Below, in pieces: positions 40,866-48,988 of a stretch of DNA of 64,000 nucleotides. Origin of the DNA: Myxococcus dinghuensis (GTDB taxonomy: Bacteria; Myxococcota; Myxococcia; Myxococcales; Myxococcaceae). Below the pieces are notes generated by a model. That model ran no database searches. It saw nothing but the letters and a program-made list of their open reading frames with translations, and was not told the DNA's origin. Position 1 is the stretch's first letter; every line of letters begins with the position of its first letter. Location: positions 1 to 64,000 of the forward strand of contig NZ_JAKCFB010000012.1 of the NCBI RefSeq assembly GCF_024198235.1, written 5' to 3'. A program made the translations under genes and the position numbers.

Positions 40866-42797
40866 CTAGGTGGGCGGCGTCTCGAGCGTCTTGCGGATCT
40901 CCGCGACGGCGCTGTCCAGGGTGCGTCCCTCCCGCAGCGTCCGGGTGACGATGCCCCGAAGCTGCTCCACCTTCTCCGTGCCCTCGCGGCCCGCTTGCAG
41001 CGCGTACCGGTCCAGCTCGGCGATGGTGCTCGCGCGCGCGAGGGCCTCCTGGGGGAGCGTGCTCGCGGCCCCGGCCACCGCCTTCGCGCCGGTGGTGCGA
41101 CGGGGGGTGGGGGCCTTGACCAGGAGCGCGAGCCCGCCGCCTCGTCCCTCGTAGGTGTAGCGCTTCTCCACGGTGGCCACGGACTCGGCGGTGACGCGCT
41201 GCTGGCGGAGGATCTCACCCGCGGCGCCCGCGAAGAGGTGCCGCGCGCCGGCGGCCTCGTCGCGCAGCAGGGTGTTCAAGAGCTCGTAGGCCTTGCCGAT
41301 GCCCAGCGCGCTGGCGCGCGAGGGGAGGGTGCGGAACTCCGCGTAGAGCCCCGCCTCCTTGAGCGCCGTGGTGAAGGTGTCGTCGGGTGGCTCCACGTCC
41401 TGGGGCTGGCCGACGACCGAGGCCTTGTAGGGGAAGTTCTTGCGGCGCGCGTACCAGAGCGTGGTGGCGTTGGAGAGCAGGCTGCTCCACACGGCGTCGG
41501 CGAGGCTGGGTTCGGCCGTCGCCGTGGCGTCGGCGAGCACCGTCGCGGTGCGGCGCAGCGTCAGCGCCTTGAGCGCGTCCCCCGGCCGCCGCATGGCGAC
41601 CAGGCCCGAGGCCGTGGCGCGCAGCTTCAGGGTCCCGGTCCGTTCGCCCGGGAAGAGCGTGGACAGGGCCTGGGTCATCTCCTCGCGGGGGATGGGCACC
41701 ATCACCAGCACGGAGACGGCGGTCAGCTCCTCGCCGGTCTTCGTCAGGTCGATGGGCGCCAGGAACAGGCTCTCCGCCAGCAGCGCGCCAATCTCGTCCT
41801 CGGGGACGAACGACAGCTCCACGTCCACCTCGGGCGGGAAGAACACCTCCGTGGACTCCTGCCCGCTGACGGAGACGGCGGCCGCGGGGAGCGGCCCCGC
41901 GGGAGGCAGGGCGAAGAAGTGCTCGCTGGCCGCGAAGCGCTCGCCCTGGTTGACCTGCCGCCGGGACTGGAGCACCCGCTCCAGGTGCTCCCGGTACTGC
42001 AGCAGGTGAGCCTCGCGCAGCGCGCGCGGCGCCTGGCCGAAGCCCAGGAAGTCCGTCTGCTCCGAGCCCACCTCGCGGCGGACGAGGAAGCGGTCGATCC
42101 ACCGGATGACGCCGTGGTCCAGGGCGATCATCGCGATGGGCAGCGCGTCCACCGGCGGGCGCAGGCCGCCGTTGCGCACGAAGATTTCATGGGCCACCCG
42201 CGAGCGGCGCGACTCGAAGCCCGCCCCCGCGTGGTTGTCCGGGTAGGGGATGAGGGTGATGGCGGTGGCCTCGATGATGTCGCCGTCCTGCGCCGAGCGC
42301 GTGCCGCCCACGGAGCTGGGGTACGACGCCACCAGGTTCGCCGTGTACTCCACCGGGCGCAGCGCCACGATGTAGAGCCCGGAGCGGTTGCGCGCCGTCT
42401 CGCGCGGGATGGGCGCCAGTCCGAAGGCCGCGTCCAGCCCCTGCACCTCCGGGATGTCGTCCAGCCGGACGTTGGTCAGCTCCCGCGGGATGACCACGGC
42501 CTCGCCCGACGGCGTGACGCCGTGGCCCGCGGTGATGCGCAGCGCGCGCGGGTCCGGGCCGTCCTCCACGCTCAAGCCCGTCACCACGCCCACGCCCCCG
42601 CCGCGGCCGAGGTCGGCCTGCCGCGTGAGGAAGTACGCCTGTTCGCGCGTGAGGTCCTTGGCCGTCAGGAAGCGGCCATCGAAGAAGAAGGAGCGCAGCC
42701 GCCGGTCGTCATGGACCAGCGTGCCCGCGGATTCCAGCCTCTTGGCGGCGTTGGGCTCGAGCCGCTCGCGCGCCGGTCCTTTCGTCGTATCAATCAT
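40866..42797 (-). CDS. CIS-associated protein with shared N-terminal module (643 aa)
   Basis: The gene starts at ATG 42797 (MIDTTKGPARERLEPNAAKR), 38 bp after the previous stop. The shared module appears as FFFDGRFLTAKDLTREQ (37-53), GVGVVTGLSV (68-77) and a following ITAGHGVTPSGEAVVIPREL strand pair. The rest has a beta-rich middle (VEVFFPPEVDVELSFVPED-like strands) and a helical C-terminus. The end (TIAELDRYALQAGREGTEKV) is a charged helix. It is shorter than the giant paralogues and lacks their central propeller-like part. No signal peptide. The module resembles the start of tail-fibre or collar-type proteins found in other eCIS loci. Exact function unknown. Confidence 0.6.
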   Translation of the reverse strand: MIDTTKGPARERLEPNAAKRLESAGTLVHDDRRLRSFFFDGRFLTAKDLTREQAYFLTRQADLGRGGGVGVVTGLSVEDGPDPRALRITAGHGVTPSGEAVVIPRELTNVRLDDIPEVQGLDAAFGLAPIPRETARNRSGLYIVALRPVEYTANLVASYPSSVGGTRSAQDGDIIEATAITLIPYPDNHAGAGFESRRSRVAHEIFVRNGGLRPPVDALPIAMIALDHGVIRWIDRFLVRREVGSEQTDFLGFGQAPRALREAHLLQYREHLERVLQSRRQVNQGERFAASEHFFALPPAGPLPAAAVSVSGQESTEVFFPPEVDVELSFVPEDEIGALLAESLFLAPIDLTKTGEELTAVSVLVMVPIPREEMTQALSTLFPGERTGTLKLRATASGLVAMRRPGDALKALTLRRTATVLADATATAEPSLADAVWSSLLSNATTLWYARRKNFPYKASVVGQPQDVEPPDDTFTTALKEAGLYAEFRTLPSRASALGIGKAYELLNTLLRDEAAGARHLFAGAAGEILRQQRVTAESVATVEKRYTYEGRGGGLALLVKAPTPRRTTGAKAVAGAASTLPQEALARASTIAELDRYALQAGREGTEKVEQLRGIVTRTLREGRTLDSAVAEIRKTLETPPT

Positions 42798-42835
42798 CGC
42801 AGCCACTCTCCCCGCGTCTGGTCGAAGTCCAGGGG

Positions 42836-43768
42836 CTAGATGCCCAGCCAGCGCGCCAGCGCCGCCACCGTGACGGCGAACGGGCGCATCTCGTTGTCCA
42901 CGGCCACCGTGCCCGTGCGCACGGGCCGGCCATTGCCATCCACCGCGTGGGTGACGCCCACCGCCACGCGGGCGAGGAACACCCACGCGGGGTCGGCCAC
43001 CTTGCCCCCGGGCTGGCTCGCGTCGAAGCGCAGCGCGTGGGGCAGGAACTCATCGCCCCACAGCCGGTCCAACAGCGACTGGCGGGTGGGCATCCAGGAG
43101 TCGAGGATGGCCTTCTTCAAGGCGCTCCTGCGCGCGGCCTCGTCCCCCGTGTCGTCCGGGAAGGGCGTGCCACCCACGGGCCGCGGCCAGGGCGCCGCGG
43201 GCACCGTGGGCAGCGGCTGGGCCGCCGTCTCCAGCCGCGGCACCAGCCTCAGCTCGAAGCCATCGCGCAGCCGCGCCGGCGACACCGCGTCCGTCGCGTC
43301 GTAGAGCCCCGACGCGAGCGCCGGCGTCCAGCCGCGCTCGTACACGCAGAAGCGCACGAAGAGGTCGGCGACCACCGCCTGCTCGGGTAGCTCCGCCGGA
43401 GGCAGGCCCATGCCCAGGTCCGCGCGCGCCCGCCGGAGCAGCTGGTCCGCGTCATGGCCCTCGTACCAGCGCTTGACGCGGATGCAGGCGCGCGACGCGA
43501 CCTCCACCATCCTCCCGAGCGGGTCCACCGCGAGCCCGGGCTGGACGGCGACCTCCGCCTCGCTGAGCGCGTCCGCGTACGGCTCGTGGAGCACGCGCAG
43601 GCCGGAGGCCGTGCCCGGGCCGTGCAGCGCCGCGAGCGCGCGCGCCAGCCGCCCTCGGTGGTACGTCTGTTCCGCGACGAAGTCCGTGGTGTCCAGGAGG
43701 ACGCCCGTCGCGTAGTACGTGCGGTCGGTCGCCTCGTTCTCGAGCAGCGGGTCCATGGGGGTGCTCAT
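42836..43768 (-). CDS. CIS-associated protein with shared N-terminal module (310 aa)
   Basis: This is the smallest of the four module proteins. GGAGG precedes the ATG. The module reads YYATGVLLDTTDFVAEQ (18-34), LHGPGTASGLRV (48-59), VQPGLAVDPLGRMVEVASRA. A Pro/Leu-rich central part and a C-terminal beta region with FLARVAVGVTHAVDGNGRPV and GTVAVDNEMRPFAVTVAALA follow. It lies directly after the gpI-like baseplate gene. It may be the adaptor that joins the larger module proteins to the baseplate. That is inferred from order and size. Confidence 0.6.
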   Translation of the reverse strand: MSTPMDPLLENEATDRTYYATGVLLDTTDFVAEQTYHRGRLARALAALHGPGTASGLRVLHEPYADALSEAEVAVQPGLAVDPLGRMVEVASRACIRVKRWYEGHDADQLLRRARADLGMGLPPAELPEQAVVADLFVRFCVYERGWTPALASGLYDATDAVSPARLRDGFELRLVPRLETAAQPLPTVPAAPWPRPVGGTPFPDDTGDEAARRSALKKAILDSWMPTRQSLLDRLWGDEFLPHALRFDASQPGGKVADPAWVFLARVAVGVTHAVDGNGRPVRTGTVAVDNEMRPFAVTVAALARWLGI

Positions 43769-43771
43769 CGG

Positions 43772-46213
43772 CTAACCTCCTGCAAGAAGTCGGGGGTCCA
43801 GGCTGGGAGGACGCTCGAGCAGGTTCCTGCTCCCGAGCGCGCCCTCGCCCACGCGAAGGGGTTGGGGGGACGGCGGTGGGCCCAGGAACGTGTCGATGCC
43901 CACGAGCGACGCCACGCCCACCATGAGCGGATGGCTCGCCCGCTTCACGGAGACGGCGACGTGCGCGGGCGCCTCCAGCTCCGCCACCCGCTGCACCAGC
44001 CCCAGCTCGCGGGCGTCGAGGTCCTGGTGCACCAGCACCGTGACGCGGTGGGCGAGCTCGGACAGGAACCGCTCCACCGCGGCCTCCTCGGCGGCGGTCG
44101 CCGGGAGGTCGGGCCCGAAGAGCGCGAGGAACTCCCGGCTGTCCTCGGCGCCCAGGAACAGCGTGTCGCCCACGTACGAGTTGCCGCTCTGGTGCAGGCC
44201 GGGCAGCAGCGGATCCTCCTCGTCGCCCAGGTCGATGCCCAGCAGCGTGGAGAACGTGCGGCGCAGCCGGAACTCCTCCACGACGACCAGCGCTCCTCGG
44301 CTGATGCCGCCGTCGGTGAGCGCGTCCAGCGCCAGGCGCAGGCCCCGCGTCGTGCCGCGCCAGGGGCGGATGCGCGGGGCGGCCTCCAGCATCCGCCGCC
44401 TCCGCTCCTGGGGGATGGAGGCGTCGAAGGAGAAGCCGATCCACCCCGCGAGCCACTCCAGCGACTCCTCGGGGACGGTGCGCGGGTCCGTGAGCAGCGA
44501 GGCCCCGGCGATCTTGTCCTCGAGGGGCGTGAGCACCCCCTCGGTGAGGCCGAGGAAGCGCTCCAGGAAGTCCGCCGGTGTGCTCGTCGCGCGGGCGTCG
44601 GCCTCGTCACCGAAGACCTGCTCGCGGTAGAGCTCCGGCAGGTAGTTCTCCGCGTACGAGAAGCGCGGCCCGTGGACGCGCAGCGCGGCCAGCTCCGGCG
44701 ACGCGCGGCCATCCCCGACGAGCTGCACCCGCACCCACAGGTAGCGCCCCTGGAGCGAGCGCACGCGCAGCCCCGCGCGCTGGATGAGCACCGTGAAGAG
44801 GCCCCGGCGCTCGTGCGCGGACTCCCCCGGCAGCAGCCCGGGGTGGAAGGGCAGCTCCGAGGACTCGGGCACCCACGCGCCCCGGGGCACCTGCGATGCG
44901 CCGCTGACGGAGGACACGTCCCCGAAGAGGTGCTCGTGCCAGGTGTCCGCGGCGTCCTCGGCCGGGCGCTGCGCGGTGCCCGTCGCCGCGAGGAAGACGC
45001 GGAGGCCGCAGCGGGGCGGCAGGCAGGCCTCCAGGTACAGGCGGTGCCAGACGGCGCGGCCGCTCCCGGCGTCCAGCAGGGGCGCGTCCGGAGGCGTGGC
45101 GTTGCGCAGGGAGCCCTGGAGCGCGAAGGACGGCAGCGACACCGGGTGCAGCGGCTCGGGAGGCCCGTCGAGGACGGGGTAGTGGAGCTGCTCGCGGGGG
45201 CCGTGCAGGAAGGGGCCGCCGTCGTGGCCGGTGAGCGGGTAGTAGTCGCCCAGCGGCGCCGCGAGCGCCTCCCCCGGCTCCGGCTCGTAGGCCACGACGC
45301 TCGTCGTCGTCGCGCCGGTGCTCACCAGCACGACGAGGCGCTCGTCGGAGACCCACGCGAAGCTGAAGGGCCTCTTCGCCCCCAGCAGCGCCATGGGCGC
45401 GGACACGCCGGTGCCGGTGAAGAAGCGCAGGCGCGCGGAGCCGTCCCCCGGTGGTGTCGCGCTCGCGGCGTCGTACACCCAGCTCAGGAGGGCGAGCCGC
45501 CCGTCCGGCGTCGTGGCGATGCCCACCAGCACCTCTCCCGGGAGGTCGGGGCCGTCCAGCAGGAGGGACATCCGGGGCGGGTCCCGGTTGTCGTCGGGAT
45601 TGAAGACGGTGGGGGCGCGCTCGCCGGGCAGGCCCCGGTGGAGGGGCCGCCCCGTCACGCGGGCGAGCCGGACGCGGGCGGGCCCCGAAGGGGCTGCGAG
45701 CGAGGCGGGCCGGCCGAGCGCGAACACTCCGCCGCCGGGCGCGGGCGCGAGCCGCCAGGCGTCGAAGCCCTCCAGCGACGCGGTGGCCGGGTCCCACCGG
45801 TCGCGCGTGTCCTCGAGCAGCACCTTGCCGCCGCCCGCGGCGACGTAGAGCACCCCGTCGTCCCCGAGCACCAGGTCGGTGGGCCGCGCGCCGGGCGTGG
45901 TGGCGTCGAAGCGCAGCAGCGGGTACGGCTCGGGGCCCGCGCCCGAGGCCAGGACGGTGGCTGTCGCCGCGTCGAGCGAAGCCCAGGTGCCGAACGGGTC
46001 CATCGTCCCGGGCACCTGGTTCACGCACTGCTCGGCCCGCGCTGGCTCGTCGGGCTCCGTCCAGGGGAACGTCCCCGGCGAGCTCGCCAGCCGCACGGTG
46101 CGGCGCTGGAGGTCGCGGTGGATGGCGTGCGGCAGGGACGGGCCCTCCGGGAGGGGCTCCCAGTGGACGAGCGGCTCTGCCAGCATCCAGAAGCGCAGCC
46201 GGTTCGCATCCAT
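43772..46213 (-). CDS. CIS baseplate/tail protein, gpI-like (Afp12-like)
   Basis: This 813-aa protein is two-part. The N-terminal 550 residues are beta-rich, with propeller-like segments (DLVLGDDGVLYVAAGGGKVL, GIATTPDGRLALLSWVYDA). The C-terminal part carries the phage-tail signature of the TIGR02242 type: YAENYLPELYREQ, FLERFLGLTEGVLTPLEDKI, DPRTVPEESLEWLAGWIGFS and RGTTRGLRLALD. In phage and CIS baseplates this protein sits at the wedge next to gpJ and links to fibres. The stop of the gpJ-like gene is 2 bp before its ATG. It occupies the Afp12 position. The added N-terminal region is unusual and may be a host- or surface-contact part. Confidence 0.85.
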   Translation of the reverse strand: MDANRLRFWMLAEPLVHWEPLPEGPSLPHAIHRDLQRRTVRLASSPGTFPWTEPDEPARAEQCVNQVPGTMDPFGTWASLDAATATVLASGAGPEPYPLLRFDATTPGARPTDLVLGDDGVLYVAAGGGKVLLEDTRDRWDPATASLEGFDAWRLAPAPGGGVFALGRPASLAAPSGPARVRLARVTGRPLHRGLPGERAPTVFNPDDNRDPPRMSLLLDGPDLPGEVLVGIATTPDGRLALLSWVYDAASATPPGDGSARLRFFTGTGVSAPMALLGAKRPFSFAWVSDERLVVLVSTGATTTSVVAYEPEPGEALAAPLGDYYPLTGHDGGPFLHGPREQLHYPVLDGPPEPLHPVSLPSFALQGSLRNATPPDAPLLDAGSGRAVWHRLYLEACLPPRCGLRVFLAATGTAQRPAEDAADTWHEHLFGDVSSVSGASQVPRGAWVPESSELPFHPGLLPGESAHERRGLFTVLIQRAGLRVRSLQGRYLWVRVQLVGDGRASPELAALRVHGPRFSYAENYLPELYREQVFGDEADARATSTPADFLERFLGLTEGVLTPLEDKIAGASLLTDPRTVPEESLEWLAGWIGFSFDASIPQERRRRMLEAAPRIRPWRGTTRGLRLALDALTDGGISRGALVVVEEFRLRRTFSTLLGIDLGDEEDPLLPGLHQSGNSYVGDTLFLGAEDSREFLALFGPDLPATAAEEAAVERFLSELAHRVTVLVHQDLDARELGLVQRVAELEAPAHVAVSVKRASHPLMVGVASLVGIDTFLGPPPSPQPLRVGEGALGSRNLLERPPSLDPRLLAGG

Positions 46214-46215
46214 GG

Positions 46216-48573
46216 TCAGCAGACCTCGGGGACGACGGGGACGGCGACCCCGGGTTGGGTGGACTGGAACGGATCCGGCGCGCCCTTCAGGTCACGCGGC
46301 AGGCCCCCGTCCGCGTCGACGACGACGGCCATCAGCTCCGGCAGTTGCCAGGGACGCAGCATCAGCTCCACCGGCATGCCGGGCACGGGGCCCGCAAGCG
46401 CCCGCCAACCGGAGGGCGTCTGGCTGGTGCTCGCGGGCAGCGCGGAGCCGGAGGTCCCCGTCGACGCGCCGGCCGCGGCGGGCCGCACCTCGAAGCGCGC
46501 GGAGGTGGGGCCGTCCGTGCCGGAGGGCGTCGGCGGCAGCGACACCACCGTGCCGCTGCTGAACAGGCGCACGCCGGTGATGGAGTCCACGCCGGGCACC
46601 TGGGCGATGGCCACCTCCAGCTCGCGATCCCTCACGGCGCGCCCCAGCGGCCAGCCGCCGCCCTGCGGCCCCGCGGGGGGCAGCGGCCAGAGCCAGCGGA
46701 ACAGCGCCTCGCGCACCGCATTCACCACGGTCTCGCGGCCGAAGCCCTCGCGGAGGGTGATGCCGGTGGCCAGGCCCAGGGGCACGTATTCGCAGCCGAT
46801 GACGTACAGCTCCGTGGCCAGCGGCCGGCGCGCGTCCAGGTGCGCGTGCACGCCCTCGAGGAAGGGGCGGTCCGGTCGCGGGTTCGGGGCGCGGAAGGTG
46901 CTGGAGGGCGGGAGCACCATCACCGTCACCACGCCGGGGACGTTCTCGCGGCGCTGGTGGGGCTTGAAGCGGGGGAGCACCTCCACGCGGCCGGGCGTCG
47001 CGCCGGGGCTGCCCGCGGCGAGCCAGCGGAAGTCCTCCGCCGTCACCGCGCGCTCGCCGTGGCGCAGGGTGGAGGGGATGCGGCGCTCCGCGTCCGCGAG
47101 CGTCTCCGCGTCCTGGCCTCCCGACGTCGGCAGCGCCTGCTCCACCTTCATCGCGCCCGGGGGCGCGGTGCCCTCCAGCGTGAGGGCGCTGAGGGCCTTG
47201 AGCGTGCCCGCCGGGAGGTTGCCGGCCCCGCCGCCGCCGGTGCGCATCCGGGCCACGCGCACGCGCATGCCCACGGTGGGGATGCGGCCCCGCACGCCGT
47301 TGCCGAAGCGCACCAGCCCCGCCTCCGCGTCGAGCTGGAAGGCGGCCGAGTCGCGCCCCGTCAGCGCCAGGTCGTCCACGAGCGTCCACGGGCGATAGCC
47401 CTGGCCCGGCTCCTCCACCTCGAGCTGGAGCGACTCGCGCTCCACCGAGCCCATGGGAAGCTTCAGCTCCTGGTCCGGCGTGCCGTCGCCCTGGCCCACG
47501 ACGATGGCGGTGTACGTGCGGCGCTGCTCCACCTCCACCGCGTTGATGCCCACCCAACTGAGCGGCAGGTGGGACAGCCGCACCGTCGGGCGAAGCCGCA
47601 GCCACGCGACGAGCCGCTCGGTGCGCTTGACGTCGTCCAGCCGCGGAGGCCGGTCCCCCACGCCCGCGTGCAGGCTCTGGCGCACGTCGTTGGACGGCAC
47701 GCCGATCTCATGGCCCGGCATGACCAGGTGGATGACGCCGCGGCGGGTGAGCCCCTGCGTGGAGTCGTACGCCACCGACAGCAGGTGGTAGGTGGGGCTG
47801 CCCTGCGCGTCCGGGACACCGCTCAGCTCCCACTGGTGCGGGATGCGCGCGCGCGGGCCGATCTCCTCCTGGAGGGCGGGCACCTCGATGGAGGGCATGA
47901 TGCCCACGCTGAGCACCCGGGGTGCGCCCGCGGAGCCCGTGTTCAGCTCCTGGCGCAGCGGCGTGACGTCCGCGGCGGTGGGCGCCAGCAGCGCCAGCCA
48001 CAGGCAGTGGTCCACCGTCCGCTCCACCACGTCGAAGCCCGCGGGCTCCGCGACGCCGCCGGGGAACAGCGCGGTGGTGACGTAGTAGGCGGCCTGCGCG
48101 GCGGTCAGGCCGTACACGCGCGACAGGCCCGTGAGCAGCGGGCCCATCTGCTGGCGCTCGGCCTGCGCCAGGGGGCGCTTGTAGTAGGACTCGGCCGTCA
48201 GGTGCAGCACGGGCAGCTCCGTGCGCGTCTCGAAGGGCACGGGGCCGCGCACCTCCGAGTACGGCCGCAGCACGACGGACGGCTGCAGCGTCTGGCCGTC
48301 GAACTGCACGGCCACCACGCCGGTGGCCGCGATGGCGGGCCGAAGCTGGATGCCCAGCAGGCGCAGGAAGGCGAGCCGCTGGCGCTCCGGGATGAGGTTG
48401 GCCCGGTAGAGCACCGTGTCCGCCAGCCACGCGAACAGCTCCAGCAGCGTGCGGCCCGGGTCTCCCTGCCGGGCGTGGGTCCACTCGGGGGTGTGCGCGG
48501 GGATGCGGGTGAGCAGCTCCTCGACGAGGTCGTCGAAGGTGCGGTCATCGAGTCTGGGCGGGACGATGGGCAT
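46216..48573 (-). CDS. Putative baseplate assembly protein, gpJ-like (Afp11-like, TIGR02243)
   Basis: This 785-aa protein begins MPIVPPRLDDRTFDDLVEEL, then TPEWTHARQGDPGRTLLELF and AWLADTVLYRANLIPERQRL. This is the diagnostic N-terminus of the TIGR02243 baseplate-assembly family related to gpJ and T4 gp6. A central part with FGNGVRGRIPTVGMRVRVAR and YRTGGGGAGNLPAG-like wording, followed by FRWLAAGSPGATPGRVEV, is typical of baseplate J proteins. It forms the wedge ring in the cytoplasmic assembly. The last 150 residues are more variable. It is one base from the gp25 gene stop and immediately before gpI, the usual order. Confidence 0.9.
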   Translation of the reverse strand: MPIVPPRLDDRTFDDLVEELLTRIPAHTPEWTHARQGDPGRTLLELFAWLADTVLYRANLIPERQRLAFLRLLGIQLRPAIAATGVVAVQFDGQTLQPSVVLRPYSEVRGPVPFETRTELPVLHLTAESYYKRPLAQAERQQMGPLLTGLSRVYGLTAAQAAYYVTTALFPGGVAEPAGFDVVERTVDHCLWLALLAPTAADVTPLRQELNTGSAGAPRVLSVGIMPSIEVPALQEEIGPRARIPHQWELSGVPDAQGSPTYHLLSVAYDSTQGLTRRGVIHLVMPGHEIGVPSNDVRQSLHAGVGDRPPRLDDVKRTERLVAWLRLRPTVRLSHLPLSWVGINAVEVEQRRTYTAIVVGQGDGTPDQELKLPMGSVERESLQLEVEEPGQGYRPWTLVDDLALTGRDSAAFQLDAEAGLVRFGNGVRGRIPTVGMRVRVARMRTGGGGAGNLPAGTLKALSALTLEGTAPPGAMKVEQALPTSGGQDAETLADAERRIPSTLRHGERAVTAEDFRWLAAGSPGATPGRVEVLPRFKPHQRRENVPGVVTVMVLPPSSTFRAPNPRPDRPFLEGVHAHLDARRPLATELYVIGCEYVPLGLATGITLREGFGRETVVNAVREALFRWLWPLPPAGPQGGGWPLGRAVRDRELEVAIAQVPGVDSITGVRLFSSGTVVSLPPTPSGTDGPTSARFEVRPAAAGASTGTSGSALPASTSQTPSGWRALAGPVPGMPVELMLRPWQLPELMAVVVDADGGLPRDLKGAPDPFQSTQPGVAVPVVPEVC

Positions 48574-48574
48574 C

Positions 48575-48967
48575 CTAGGCTCCGAGGTCCAGGGTCAGCC
48601 CCAGCCCCTGCACCGAGCCGGTGCGGCGGAGCCGGTAGACGATCTCCACGCGGGCGTGGGCGGGCGCGCCGTCGACCTCCAGCACGTCGACGCGCTCCAC
48701 GTCGATTCGCGACTCCCACCGCGACAGCGCGTCCACGACCCGGTCGCGGATGCGGCGGCGCGTGGCGAGCACGTTCGACTCGCCCACGAACTCCTCCAGG
48801 CCCGCGCCGAACCCGGGGCGCATCAGCTGCTCCCCCGGCCGCGTGCGGAGGATGACCTCGATGGCCTGGCGCACGCCCGCCTCGAGCGTGGGGAAGTGGA
48901 GCTCCCCGTGCTCGTCGGGCACGGGCAGCAGCGGGAAGCTCACCAGCGGTCGTGCAGGGGTGTTCAT
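48575..48967 (-). CDS. GPW/gp25-family baseplate protein (Afp9-like)
   Basis: This 130-aa protein uses the ATG at 48967; a GTG one codon before it is also possible. Its content is typical of the gp25/GPW family: VSFPLLPVPDEHGELHF, LEAGVRQAIEVILRTRPGEQ, LMRPGFGAGLEEFVGESN, RRRIRDRVVDALSRWESRID. The conserved RPG-E-M-P-FG core is present. It nucleates sheath assembly on the baseplate. It lies between the TM-tailed protein and the gpJ-like gene in the same operon. Confidence 0.93.
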   Translation of the reverse strand: MNTPARPLVSFPLLPVPDEHGELHFPTLEAGVRQAIEVILRTRPGEQLMRPGFGAGLEEFVGESNVLATRRRIRDRVVDALSRWESRIDVERVDVLEVDGAPAHARVEIVYRLRRTGSVQGLGLTLDLGA

Positions 48968-48988
48968 CACGTGGGTCTCCAGGCCGCC

